From contig JAZNLO010000019.1 of NCBI GenBank assembly GCA_045579085.1, positions 1 through 64,000 on the forward strand: DNA of 64,000 nt, read 5' to 3'. Source of the stretch: RGIG2206 sp045579085 (GTDB taxonomy: Bacteria; Bacillota; Clostridia; Oscillospirales; Acutalibacteraceae). Made by a program: the position numbers and the translations under genes. Below are positions 32,299 to 40,416 of the stretch, one piece after another; positions within the stretch are counted from its first letter, which is position 1, and each line of letters begins with the position of its first letter. The notes under the pieces are model-generated. The model was not told the DNA's origin, ran no database searches, and saw only the letters and a program-made list of their open reading frames with translations.

Positions 32299-33159
32299 CT
32301 AAACTAATGCAAGCAAAACGTCTGGGTCAACCTCATGCTGAATGGCGCAGTTAATGGCGTGGGCAACCGTTGAGGCGGCACGGTCGATTAAAAGGTCGAT
32401 TTCCTGCGGAGTAACAATCATATGCGCGCCTCTCGGCTCAACGTCTGTGTGGCAGTCGTGGCCTGTTAGGTCGTACGCAAGCGTGACTGCGTCAACAACA
32501 GTAGGTACGCCGATTGATATGACGGGTACGCCGATGGTCTGCTCGTTAATCTGCATTCGTTTGTTGCCGACTCCCGCACCTGGCGAGATGCCCGTGTCGG
32601 ACATTTGCACAGTGCAGCCCAGCCTTGATAAGCGTCTGCTCGCAAGAGCGTCGATAACAATGAGAGTATCGGGCTTTATCTTGTCGGCAACGCCTCTTAT
32701 TATTTCACCTGTTTCAATTCCGGTCTGACCTAAGACTCCGGGAGCTAATACAGCCACGCTTTTTAAATCTTCCATACCGATGCTCCTTGCCACCTCGCCG
32801 GAGATGTGTCTGGTTGCAAGGATTTTGTCGGCAACTCTTGGACCGAGCGCGTCAGGTGTGATGGCTGTGTTGCCAAGCCCGATTACGAGTATAGACTCGC
32901 TTCCCTTTATTAAATCTTTCAGCTCACGCTTGATTACAGAAACGATGTCGTCGCCGCCGATATCATCGGTAAACGGCGGCACTTCAACTGTGACATAATT
33001 GCCAATAGGACGTCCCAGAGCCTCGGCGCCAACGTCATCAATAACACGGATACGGGAGATTTTCACATTACCAAAAGCTGACTCCTCGCTTATTATGCCT
33101 GAAATGTCGGAATCCACTTCCTCCATTTTTTCGATTGCAAGGTCTGTTCTGAACACCAT
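32299..33159 (-). CDS. gpr: germination protease GPR
   Basis: 286 residues, ATG 33159 behind GAGGTGA. GPR is a self-processing endopeptidase that degrades small acid-soluble spore proteins at germination. The start FRTDLAIEKME resembles the pro-sequence cleavage region; VIGLGNTAITPDALGPRV, VLGQTGIETGEI, DALASRRLSRLGCTVQMSDTGI and SIGVPTVVDA are signature segments. Shorter than B. subtilis GPR (368) but usual for Clostridia. Spore formation is thus implied. It heads a set with two small membrane ORFs. Confidence 0.97.
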   Translation of the reverse strand: MVFRTDLAIEKMEEVDSDISGIISEESAFGNVKISRIRVIDDVGAEALGRPIGNYVTVEVPPFTDDIGGDDIVSVIKRELKDLIKGSESILVIGLGNTAITPDALGPRVADKILATRHISGEVARSIGMEDLKSVAVLAPGVLGQTGIETGEIIRGVADKIKPDTLIVIDALASRRLSRLGCTVQMSDTGISPGAGVGNKRMQINEQTIGVPVISIGVPTVVDAVTLAYDLTGHDCHTDVEPRGAHMIVTPQEIDLLIDRAASTVAHAINCAIQHEVDPDVLLALV

Positions 33160-33236
33160 TATTTCACCTCAGAATATGTTTTAAATAGTATTAGCCAAAA
33201 GCTCAGAGATATTAAATATTTTAAGTAAAAACATAC

Positions 33237-33265
33237 TTGTTATGGAAAATAATTTGTGGTATATT
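33237..33265 (+). promoter_or_regulatory. promoter of the XRE/membrane gene
   Basis: TTGTTA (33237-33242), 17 bp, TATATT (33260-33265). Confidence 0.6.
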
Positions 33266-33308
33266 GTTTATATAAAAAGCTTTAAATTTTCTTAGCGAGG
33301 CACTTTGT

Positions 33309-33902
33309 ATGGAAGAATTAAAACTTATATTTGCTGCAAACTTGATAAAAATCAGAACAGCCGCAGGTATGACTCAGGCTGAGCTTGCCGAAAAGCTGAA
33401 CTATTCGGATAAGGCAGTGTCAAAATGGGAGAGAGCGGAGTCTGTGCCCGATATATTTGTTATAAAGCAGATGTCTGAGCTGTTTGGCGTAAAGATTGAC
33501 GATATGCTTATATCAAATGAGCAGTGGGACCTGCCGCAGACAATAGAAGAAATCAGGAGAGAGAAGCATCGTAAAGGCAAATTCATAATTCTGGTTTCGT
33601 TGTTTGGCATTATTTCGGCAGCTGTGCTTGCTTTTGTTGTAATGTGGCTGTGCAACTGTCCAGACTGGCGTATATTCGTGTATGCCTTGCCTGCGCTGTG
33701 CGCAACTTGGATTATTTTAAACTCAGTCTTTTTTGAGGGAAAAAACAACAGATTCAAAGTTATGCTGCTGGTGCTCAGCGTGTTTGCGGTTATATACGTT
33801 GCTATGATTAACGTCAATCCTTGGCAGTTGTTTTTTGCCGCAGTTCCGATAGAGCTTGTTGTCTGGTTTAGCTTTAAAATCAGTGAGAGGAAAAACAAAT
33901 AA
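33309..33902 (+). CDS. membrane-tethered XRE-family regulator
   Basis: 197 residues, ATG 33309. Residues 1-65 form a cytoplasmic XRE HTH (AGMTQAELAEKLNYSDKAVS, ESVPDIFVIKQMSELFGV). A charged linker (EIRREKHRKGK) leads into four hydrophobic helices (about 92-112, 120-138, 148-166, 170-188). Such fusions could keep the regulator at the membrane and let membrane state control DNA binding. Target genes unknown; the nearest candidates are gpr (divergent) and its own promoter. Confidence 0.88.
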   Translation: MEELKLIFAANLIKIRTAAGMTQAELAEKLNYSDKAVSKWERAESVPDIFVIKQMSELFGVKIDDMLISNEQWDLPQTIEEIRREKHRKGKFIILVSLFGIISAAVLAFVVMWLCNCPDWRIFVYALPALCATWIILNSVFFEGKNNRFKVMLLVLSVFAVIYVAMINVNPWQLFFAAVPIELVVWFSFKISERKNK

Positions 33903-33916
33903 ACTTTTATAACATA

Positions 33917-33955
33917 AAAACCCCGAGCGGAGCGATATGCTCTACTCGGGGTTTT
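33917..33955. terminator. bidirectional terminator
   Basis: AAAACCCCGAG (33917-33927) pairs with CTCGGGGTTTT (33945-33955), between convergent genes. Confidence 0.88.
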
Positions 33956-33958
33956 GTT

Positions 33959-34495
33959 CTATTTTAATCTTATGTGTTTTGCAACCAGCTTTCTAAGCAA
34001 TTCTGATAACGGAACAATAAGTATGCCTGCACATAAATTGCCAATCCCGTGAATCATATCAAACGTAAAACCCGCAATAATCCACGCAATCATTTGCTTA
34101 AAATTCAGCCCAAACATTAACGCTTGAGCAGGAGCGTATAGCGTGCCAAAGGCTAAGCCGTGCAGCCCGCAAACGATGGGGTAGACAAAGAGCGCAATCT
34201 CCGTTGGCATCTTTTTTGGCAACAGCATAGTCATTCCCCATAGAATTGTCCATATATACAGGTAGGGGAGCCACCAAATAGAAAAGCCGCCATAAACGCC
34301 GTTAAGCAACACATATATGTAAATCGGTATTAACGCTTTTTTGCGAAAAACAAGCGTAAACACCATTGTAAACATTCCGAGCAGGTGAATGTTTGGCAAT
34401 ATCTCCATAATAATCTTTGAGACAAACATAAGCGTGCCAAGCATAGCAAATATGACAATCTCTTGCGCGCTCAAAGAACGTCTGGCTTTGTTCAT
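33959..34495 (-). CDS. ECF transporter S component, predicted cobalamin-specific
   Basis: 178 residues from ATG 34495, seven bases after the lipoprotein stop; an upstream in-frame TTG would overlap that gene. Six membrane helices with loops typical of ECF substrate-binding subunits (QEIVIFAMLGTLMFVSKII, GVYGGFSIWWLPYLYIW, AGFTFDMIHGIGNLCAGILI). The substrate is inferred from the cobalamin riboswitch that heads this two-gene operon; energising EcfT/EcfA genes are not in the window. The known B12 S component CbrT belongs to the same superfamily. Confidence 0.85.
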   Translation of the reverse strand: MNKARRSLSAQEIVIFAMLGTLMFVSKIIMEILPNIHLLGMFTMVFTLVFRKKALIPIYIYVLLNGVYGGFSIWWLPYLYIWTILWGMTMLLPKKMPTEIALFVYPIVCGLHGLAFGTLYAPAQALMFGLNFKQMIAWIIAGFTFDMIHGIGNLCAGILIVPLSELLRKLVAKHIRLK

Positions 34496-34502
34496 TTTGG
34501 CG

Positions 34503-34931
34503 TTACTTTGTGTATGCAAGTTGGTATTTTGCACTTTCGTCAATTTCAGTGGTGTCTACGCCTGAGGATGCGTATTCGCCATTAACATAGAATGCCCAGT
34601 AGCTCTTATCCACATCATAGTCGGCAGTTATGCCGTTTACGACTTTAACATAAAGACCGTATTCGCTTTCATCGCCGTCGATTAGGTCGTGCTCAAGAAG
34701 AGCATCGCCAACTGTTTTCTTATCGGTGTTAATTGTAAAGGTAACGATTTGCTCGTCAGCTTTTACTTCAACAACAACTGTTTTTGCGCCTTCGCCAAAT
34801 TCTGTGTCCTTAAGATACGTTGCGTTCTCCCAAAGACCTGTTTTGTCCACAGTGTTGCCACAGGCGGCAAGGGTGAACAGGCACACAATTACAAGTACGA
34901 CAGAGATGGTTGATTTGATAGTTTTTTTCAT
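34503..34931 (-). CDS. DUF4430 (transcobalamin-like) lipoprotein, predicted B12-binding
   Basis: 142 residues from ATG 34931 (AAAGGAT upstream). Signal peptide with lipobox LAAC (C24), so it should be lipid-anchored outside the membrane. The body is a single DUF4430 domain (KTVGDALLEHDLIDGDESEY, KVVNGITADYDVDKSYWAFYV onward), the fold related to the C-terminal domain of transcobalamin and intrinsic factor. First gene after a cobalamin riboswitch and followed by an ECF S component. Cobalamin capture for the transporter is the simplest reading but is inferred. Confidence 0.87.
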   Translation of the reverse strand: MKKTIKSTISVVLVIVCLFTLAACGNTVDKTGLWENATYLKDTEFGEGAKTVVVEVKADEQIVTFTINTDKKTVGDALLEHDLIDGDESEYGLYVKVVNGITADYDVDKSYWAFYVNGEYASSGVDTTEIDESAKYQLAYTK

Positions 34932-34961
34932 TTTTCTCAATCCTTTCTAATTTCGCAAAAG

Positions 34962-34996
34962 GATAAAATAAAAGTACCCTTCAATTAAAGGGTACT
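34962..34996 (-). terminator. cobalamin riboswitch terminator
   Basis: Minus strand AGTACCCTT (34988-34996) pairs with AAGGGTACT (34973-34981), followed by TTTATTTTAT. Confidence 0.85.
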
Positions 34997-35098
34997 GTGA
35001 GCAAAGCAATGGTATCCTGCCATACCAAGTCGGAAAGGGGGAAACCCTAACCTAATCTTTACACATCTCCCCAATTCGCCCAAGAGACTTTTACGTGT

Positions 35099-35253
35099 CA
35101 CAGACCGATAAGCATTCCGACTTGACTTGACAACAAGCAAGAGTTACGGCAATGGCTGTTGTTGCGGATTCTCACCGCGATTCCCTTATCGTCTAACAAT
35201 ACTGTCTGGCAGTATGTCCGACAACAGATGCCAAAAGCACCTGATGGCCTGCG
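35099..35253 (-). ncRNA. cobalamin riboswitch
   Basis: Minus-strand landmarks: CGCAGGCC (35253) pairs with GGTCTGTG (35099) as P1; CAGGTGCTTTTGGC; AAGGGAATCGCGGTGAGAAT followed by CCGC; a B12-box-like AGCCATTGCCGTAACTC; and AAGTCGGAATGCTTATC. The 103-base segment between aptamer and terminator forms the expression platform. Somewhat diverged from the consensus but the core order is kept. Confidence 0.88.
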
Positions 35254-35275
35254 TTTATTCTTTTGTTGTATTGTA

Positions 35276-35304
35276 ACTGTATCACACGTGGTAGTGGATG
35301 TCAA
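35276..35304 (-). promoter_or_regulatory. promoter of the cobalamin riboswitch operon
   Basis: Minus-strand TTGACA (35299-35304), 17 bp, TACAGT (35276-35281). Confidence 0.8.
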
Positions 35305-35375
35305 TAAGCTGAGTAAATATATTTTTGGGTTTTTAAAATTTTCTAAAAATGTTTATATTTTATAAAATCTGTGTA

Positions 35376-35404
35376 TTGATTTGGATAGCTTTATACTATA
35401 TAAT
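35376..35404 (+). promoter_or_regulatory. promoter of the GH31 gene
   Basis: TTGATT (35376-35381), 17 bp, TATAAT (35399-35404), divergent from the riboswitch promoter. The transcript leader is short (about 15-20 bases). Confidence 0.75.
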
Positions 35405-35425
35405 CCACTTAAGGAGCGTGATTAT

Positions 35426-37906
35426 ATGTTGCCTGAGTATTTGAAATTCTCTACAGACGCTGCTGCAAAAGCAGAAAAGTGCATAATTAGCGGCGATGTG
35501 CGATTTACGGTTATCACAAGCCGACTTATCCGCATTGAACAGGGCGATTTTTACGATGAGGCTTCGCAGACGGTTTTAAACCGCAGTTTTACTGATGTGG
35601 AATTTGACGTGACGGAGCGCGACGGCGTGTTGCGTATTGACACGGAGCACTTGTCGCTTTGCTATAAAACGGGGAAGCCACTTGATGAGGACAGTCTTAA
35701 TATAACCTTGCTTACAAAGCCCTATACCAGATGGAACTTCGGGGATACTGCGCTTCACAATTTAGGAGGCACGGTTTCCACGCTCGACCAGGTATCAGGA
35801 GCCTGCAAGCTGAATGATGGTGTTTGTTCACTTGAGGGGTATGCCACGTTAGATGATAGCTCTACCGCGCTTTTTGACTCTAAGGGTTGGTTCAAGGTCA
35901 GAAAGTCTGACAGTATTGATTTGTACTTTTTTGGTTATGGCCGTGATTATATCTCTTGCGTGGGCGATTATTGTCGCCTAACAGGAGAGGTGCAAATGCT
36001 GCCTGCGTATGCGCTTGGCAACTGGTGGAGCAGATATCATCGATATAGCGAAGAGAGCTATTTGAAGCTTATGGACGATTTTAAGAAAAAGGATGTTCCG
36101 TTATCTGTTGCCGTAATTGATATGGATTGGCATTTGGTAAACAATCTCGACTATCCTTTATGGGAAAAATTGAGTATTAGAGAAAAGAATAGCTTGGGCT
36201 ATGGCAAAGGATGGACAGGCTATACTTGGGATAAAGAACTTTTTCCAAATCCAACACGCTTTTTAAATGAGCTTCACGCACGCGGACTTAAAACTTCGCT
36301 CAATCTTCATCCGGCTAATGGAGTTCGCTATTGGGAAGACCAATATGCTGAAATGGCCAAAGCAATGGGTATAGACCCTGAAAGCAAGCAGACGGTGCCG
36401 TTCGATTGCCTTAATCCTGAGTTTTTAAAGGCGTATTTTGAGATTCTTCATTTTCCGATGGAGAAGGACGGCGTAGATTTTTGGTGGATGGATTGGCAGC
36501 AAGGTAACAGCTATGACTGGGCGCATCTATATGGCATACCTAAAAATGAGCTTGAAATAATATCGCCGTTATGGATGGTTAATCACATTCACTATCTTGC
36601 CGCCAAAAGAAACGGCAAGCGAGGATTGATATTCTCTCGTTTTTGTGGAACGGGAAGCGGACGCTATCCCATCGGTTTTTCTGGCGACGCCTATGTTGCG
36701 TGGGAGTCACTTGAGTTTCAGCCTTATTTTACCGTTACTGCATCCAATATTGGCTTTGGTTGGTGGAGTCACGATATAGGAGGCCATTGCGGCGGAGACC
36801 GTGATGATGAACTTAATACCCGATGGGTACAGTTCGGCGTCTTTTCACCAATTTTCCGCTTGCACAGCAGCGCAAACGCATTTTTAGGTAGAGAGCCTTG
36901 GAATTTTGGCGCAGAGCATGAACAAGTTATCTCTGATTTTATGCGACTGCGTCATCAATTGTTCCCGTATCTTTACACAATGAATTATCACTCTTATAGC
37001 AAACAAATTCCGCTTATGATGCCAATGTATTATACGCATCCCGAATGCAGAGAGGCGTATAATGTTAAAAATCAGTATTGGTTTGGCGACCAACTTATCG
37101 TGTGCCCGATAACCCGTAAGGCAGATGCTGAATCAGGTCTTGCATATTCAGATGTATGGTTACCTGAGGGGTTGTGGATAGATTGGTTTAACGGTTATGT
37201 TTATCACGGTGACCAAAGCTTTGAGTGTTATAGAAAGCTAAGCCAGATACCGCTATTTATAAAAGCGGGCGGTATTGTTCCTATGCAGCAGCATAAAAAT
37301 GAAGGCAATGCGCTGGGCGGCAGTGATGCTCTGGAAATCGTTATCGCAGCAGGTGCAAACGGAAACTTCACTATGTTTGAAGATGACGGTGAAAGTGAAG
37401 CTTATAAAGCGGGCGACGGTGCATTTACTGAGTTTAAGCTTAAGTGGCAGAATAATAGCTCTGAGTTTAATATCTGCGCTGCAAGAGGGAATACAGAGCT
37501 GATTCCGAGCGTTCGTCAATACAAACTTGTGTTCAAGGGCTTTGCAAGCGGCTGCGAATTTTATATGTGTGAGCAGAAACTTCAAAGCGAATATGATGAG
37601 AAAACAAACTCTTATATAGTGGTTCTTGATGGAGTGCTTTCAGAAATCGGTGCTTGCATTTCAATTCGAAACGAGCAGCAGTTATTGCACGATAATAGCG
37701 ATTATCTTAAGCGTTGTTTTGATATTGTTCTGCATTCACAAGCTACTCAGCATATAAAGTATAAGCTTTATAATGATTATGCAGAGAAATATACAAATTG
37801 GCTTCCTGACTATGCTCCGGCACCTGTTGGCGAAAACCGTAGCACAAAAGCATTTTATGAGCTTGCAATTCAGCGAAATTACATGAATACAGATAAAACT
37901 ATATAA
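35426..37906 (+). CDS. glycoside hydrolase family 31 enzyme (alpha-glucosidase-like)
   Basis: 826 residues from ATG 35426 with AAGGAGCGTGAT upstream. GH31 retaining hydrolases cleave alpha-glycosidic ends. N-terminal beta domain (galactose mutarotase-like), TIM barrel with LPAYALGNWWSRYHRYSEES, nucleophile D356 in WWMDWQQG, and probable acid/base D421 in GFSGDAYVAWE; then C-terminal beta domains (DUF5110-like). No signal peptide, so it acts on imported oligosaccharides. The WWMDWQQG wording differs from classical WNDMNE alpha-glucosidases, so specificity is open. Single-gene transcript; no sugar transporter nearby. Confidence 0.93.
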   Translation: MLPEYLKFSTDAAAKAEKCIISGDVRFTVITSRLIRIEQGDFYDEASQTVLNRSFTDVEFDVTERDGVLRIDTEHLSLCYKTGKPLDEDSLNITLLTKPYTRWNFGDTALHNLGGTVSTLDQVSGACKLNDGVCSLEGYATLDDSSTALFDSKGWFKVRKSDSIDLYFFGYGRDYISCVGDYCRLTGEVQMLPAYALGNWWSRYHRYSEESYLKLMDDFKKKDVPLSVAVIDMDWHLVNNLDYPLWEKLSIREKNSLGYGKGWTGYTWDKELFPNPTRFLNELHARGLKTSLNLHPANGVRYWEDQYAEMAKAMGIDPESKQTVPFDCLNPEFLKAYFEILHFPMEKDGVDFWWMDWQQGNSYDWAHLYGIPKNELEIISPLWMVNHIHYLAAKRNGKRGLIFSRFCGTGSGRYPIGFSGDAYVAWESLEFQPYFTVTASNIGFGWWSHDIGGHCGGDRDDELNTRWVQFGVFSPIFRLHSSANAFLGREPWNFGAEHEQVISDFMRLRHQLFPYLYTMNYHSYSKQIPLMMPMYYTHPECREAYNVKNQYWFGDQLIVCPITRKADAESGLAYSDVWLPEGLWIDWFNGYVYHGDQSFECYRKLSQIPLFIKAGGIVPMQQHKNEGNALGGSDALEIVIAAGANGNFTMFEDDGESEAYKAGDGAFTEFKLKWQNNSSEFNICAARGNTELIPSVRQYKLVFKGFASGCEFYMCEQKLQSEYDEKTNSYIVVLDGVLSEIGACISIRNEQQLLHDNSDYLKRCFDIVLHSQATQHIKYKLYNDYAEKYTNWLPDYAPAPVGENRSTKAFYELAIQRNYMNTDKTI

Positions 37907-37946
37907 AAAAGAGACAGGTTGTCTTGTCAGACAAGCTGTTTCTTTT

Positions 37947-37947
<1 letters not shown>
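37906..37947. terminator. shared terminator of GH31 and tRNA-Ala
   Basis: AAAAAGAGACAG (37906-37917) pairs with CTGTTTCTTTTT (37936-37947) with one wobble, enclosing a second small hairpin. It starts at the last base of the GH31 stop codon, and base 37947 is the last A of the tRNA CCA. Confidence 0.8.
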
Positions 37948-38022
<75 letters not shown>

Positions 38023-38037
38023 ATATTGAACGCAGTT

Positions 38038-38067
38038 ATATTAACACAGTTTAAGTACCATTGTCAA
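38038..38067 (-). promoter_or_regulatory. tRNA-Ala promoter
   Basis: Minus-strand TTGACA (38062-38067), 18 bp, TAATAT (38038-38043). Confidence 0.8.
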
Positions 38068-38082
38068 GCACTTTTTAACAAA

Positions 38083-38119
38083 TAAAAGAAAGGGCATCGA
38101 TTTCAAATCAATGCCCTTT
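38083..38119 (-). terminator. terminator of the PFL-family gene
   Basis: AAAGGGCAT (38089-38097) pairs with 38111-38119, with inner GATT/AATC; minus strand then reads CTTTTATTTG. Confidence 0.82.
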
Positions 38120-38123
38120 AAAT

Positions 38124-39485
38124 TTAGTTTTTAAGGCTCTGCAAAGGAGCGGGGAGTCTGCCGCCGCGATGAATGAACTTAGCGGGGGAATAGGTGCTAA
38201 CCTTCATAACAGGACCGCTACCGAGCAGTCCACCAAAGGACAGCGTATCGCCAACCTTTTTGCCAATAGCGGGGATAAGTCTAACAGCGGTGGTTTTGCT
38301 GTTGACCATACCGATAGCGGCTTCGTCGGCAATAATTCCTGAGATAACCTCTGCAGGCGTGTCACCGGGTATATTTATCATATCGAGGCCGACTGAGCAA
38401 ACTGCTGTCATTGCCTCAAGCTTTTCGATTGTTAAAGCGCCCTTAGTGGTTGCCGCAATCATACCTGCATCCTCAGTGACGGGGATAAATGCGCCTGAAA
38501 GACCGCCCACGTGCGACGAAGCCATAACTCCGCCTTTTTTAACAGCGTCGTTAAGCAGAGCAAGAGCGGCTGTGGTGCCGCAAGCACCGCAGGATTCAAG
38601 TCCCATTTCCTCGAGTATGTATGCCACAGAGTCGCCAACAGCGGGTGTGGGAGCGAGCGACAGGTCAACAATGCCGAAAGGCACGCCCAAACGCTGAGCG
38701 GCTTCCTTTGCAACCAACTGACCCATTCTTGTGATTTTAAATGCAGTGCGTTTAATAAGGTCTGCAACCTCAGTGATGCTTGCGGTATCGTCAAGCTTTG
38801 CAAGAGCCGCGCGTACAACACCGGGACCAGAAACGCCCACGTTGATTACACATTCAGCCTCGCCAACGCCGTGGAATGCGCCCGCCATAAACGGATTATC
38901 GTCGGGAGCGTTGCAGAACACAACAAATTTTGCGGCGCCGATGCAGTCGCGGTCTGCGGTGAGCTCAGCGCACTTTTTAACCACGTGACCGATGATGCCG
39001 ACAGCATCCATATTTATACCCGCCTTAGTTGAGCCGATATTGACAGACGAGCAAACGTGCTCAGTCTGGCTGAGCGCCTCAGGTATGCTGTTGATGAGCG
39101 CAAGGTCGCCGTGAGCGAAGCCCTTTTGAACGAGTGCGCTGTATCCGCCGATGAAGTTTACGCCAACCTTTTGAGCGGCTTTTTCAAGCGTAAGTGCAAA
39201 CTTAACAGGGTTTTCGTCAGGACAGGCGGATGCAAGCAAAGCAATAGGAGTTACAGATATGCGTTTGTTTATAATCGGAATACCGTACTGCTTTTCGATA
39301 TCGTTGCATACGCTTACCAGATTCTCGGCATACTTGATAATTTTGTCGTAAACCTTTTGGCAAGCCTTGTCAATATCACTGTCAACACAATCTATCAGGG
39401 AGATGCCCATCGTAACAGTACGTATATCCAGATGCTCGTCCTGAATCATTGCAATAGTTTCGAGTATGTCTTTAGTGTTAATCAT
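38124..39485 (-). CDS. PFL family protein (UPF0210)
   Basis: 453 residues, ATG 39485 behind GAGGTGAT. Conserved cytoplasmic family of unknown function with glycine-rich motifs (GGYSALVQKGFAHGD, ADRDCIGAAKFVVFCNAPDD, GVSGPGVV, MGLESCGACGTTAALALLND). The ACT-domain gene lies 11 bases upstream, a pairing common in Firmicutes that suggests the ACT protein senses a small ligand for this enzyme-like partner. The reaction is unknown. Confidence 0.95.
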   Translation of the reverse strand: MINTKDILETIAMIQDEHLDIRTVTMGISLIDCVDSDIDKACQKVYDKIIKYAENLVSVCNDIEKQYGIPIINKRISVTPIALLASACPDENPVKFALTLEKAAQKVGVNFIGGYSALVQKGFAHGDLALINSIPEALSQTEHVCSSVNIGSTKAGINMDAVGIIGHVVKKCAELTADRDCIGAAKFVVFCNAPDDNPFMAGAFHGVGEAECVINVGVSGPGVVRAALAKLDDTASITEVADLIKRTAFKITRMGQLVAKEAAQRLGVPFGIVDLSLAPTPAVGDSVAYILEEMGLESCGACGTTAALALLNDAVKKGGVMASSHVGGLSGAFIPVTEDAGMIAATTKGALTIEKLEAMTAVCSVGLDMINIPGDTPAEVISGIIADEAAIGMVNSKTTAVRLIPAIGKKVGDTLSFGGLLGSGPVMKVSTYSPAKFIHRGGRLPAPLQSLKN

Positions 39486-39496
39486 CGGATATCACC

Positions 39497-39766
39497 TCAG
39501 ATTCTGTGCATCGAGTTGAAAATATCCTCGTGCATAACGTGAATGGACAAGGCATTGTCCTTGCCGATTTTTTCTGCTTCGTCAACGAAGTCAGAGAATG
39601 AACAATTCATCTTGTCGATGTCGCACATCATAATCATACAGAAGTAATCCTGCATAATTGTCTGAGTAACATCGGCGATGTTAACGTTTTTATCAGCGCA
39701 AAGATTGGCAACCTTTGAGAGAATACCTACCATATCCTTGCCTACAACAGTAATAACAGCTTTCAT
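39497..39766 (-). CDS. ACT domain protein (UPF0237)
   Basis: 89 residues from ATG 39766. A lone ACT domain: MKAVITVVGKDMVGILSKVA (the ligand-loop G-x-D-x-x-G), NVNIADVTQTIMQDYFCMIM. Such domains bind amino acids as dimers. First gene of the ACT-PFL operon; an upstream frame extension to 39814 lacks a ribosome site. Confidence 0.94.
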   Translation of the reverse strand: MKAVITVVGKDMVGILSKVANLCADKNVNIADVTQTIMQDYFCMIMMCDIDKMNCSFSDFVDEAEKIGKDNALSIHVMHEDIFNSMHRI

Positions 39767-39850
39767 AATAAATTCAGACCTCCAAAAAAGCATTATAGAG
39801 GTATGATAACACATTTAAAATGAAAATGGAATAGATAAATAAAAAAATAA

Positions 39851-39880
39851 TTGAATATGTTGCAAGAGGTGTGCTATAAT
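39851..39880 (+). promoter_or_regulatory. promoter of the lrp-aminotransferase-ispE operon
   Basis: TTGAAT (39851-39856), 18 bp, TATAAT (39875-39880). Confidence 0.75.
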
Positions 39881-39936
39881 GGTATCCAGCAGAGTTTATT
39901 TATTGCTGTATCAGTTGTTATAGAGGAGAGAAAACT

Positions 39937-40416
39937 ATGAAACAGAAGCTGTTGGCATTACTCAGTGAAGACGCCAGATACACCATAACGGAGTTATCAA
40001 CTATGCTCGGTGCAGACGAGAGTGAAGTTAAAAAGGAAGTAGAAGCTCTTGAACGCAGCGGAGTAATACGTGGCTACAAAGCACTCATAGATTGGGACAA
40101 TGTGGACAATGTGCACGTAACAGCTATGATTGAGCTCAACGTAATACCGCAAGCGGACGCAGGCTTTGAGGAAATAGCAGAGCGTGTATCGCAGTTTGAG
40201 CATGTAGAGGCAGTATATCTTGTTTCAGGCGGATATGACTTGTGCGTTGTTGTAAACGGACAAACATTCCAGGAAATTGCAATGTTTGTGGCAAAGCATC
40301 TTGCTACAATGGAGGGCGTAACTTCAACTGCAACTCATTTTGTGCTCAAGAGATATAAGGATATGGGAATCCAGATGTTTGACAAAACGGACGATAGAGG
40401 GACGGTTTCGCTGTGA
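39937..40416 (+). CDS. Lrp/AsnC-family transcriptional regulator
   Basis: 159 residues, ATG 39937. N-terminal HTH (LSEDARYTITELSTMLGADE, VEALERSGVIRGYKALIDW) and C-terminal RAM ligand-binding domain (VEAVYLVSGGYDLCVVV, ATMEGVTSTATHFVLKRYK). Its last four bases overlap the aminotransferase start (GTGA), so it likely controls or senses the product of that enzyme. Confidence 0.95.
   Translation: MKQKLLALLSEDARYTITELSTMLGADESEVKKEVEALERSGVIRGYKALIDWDNVDNVHVTAMIELNVIPQADAGFEEIAERVSQFEHVEAVYLVSGGYDLCVVVNGQTFQEIAMFVAKHLATMEGVTSTATHFVLKRYKDMGIQMFDKTDDRGTVSL

Noticed and set aside
33160..33260. Sigma-G or sigma-F promoter for gpr
   Set aside because: GTATG and CATATTC-like elements are present but not with acceptable spacing.
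35098..35365. Short open frames on both strands over the cobalamin riboswitch
   Set aside because: Structured RNA accounts for the region; no start signals.
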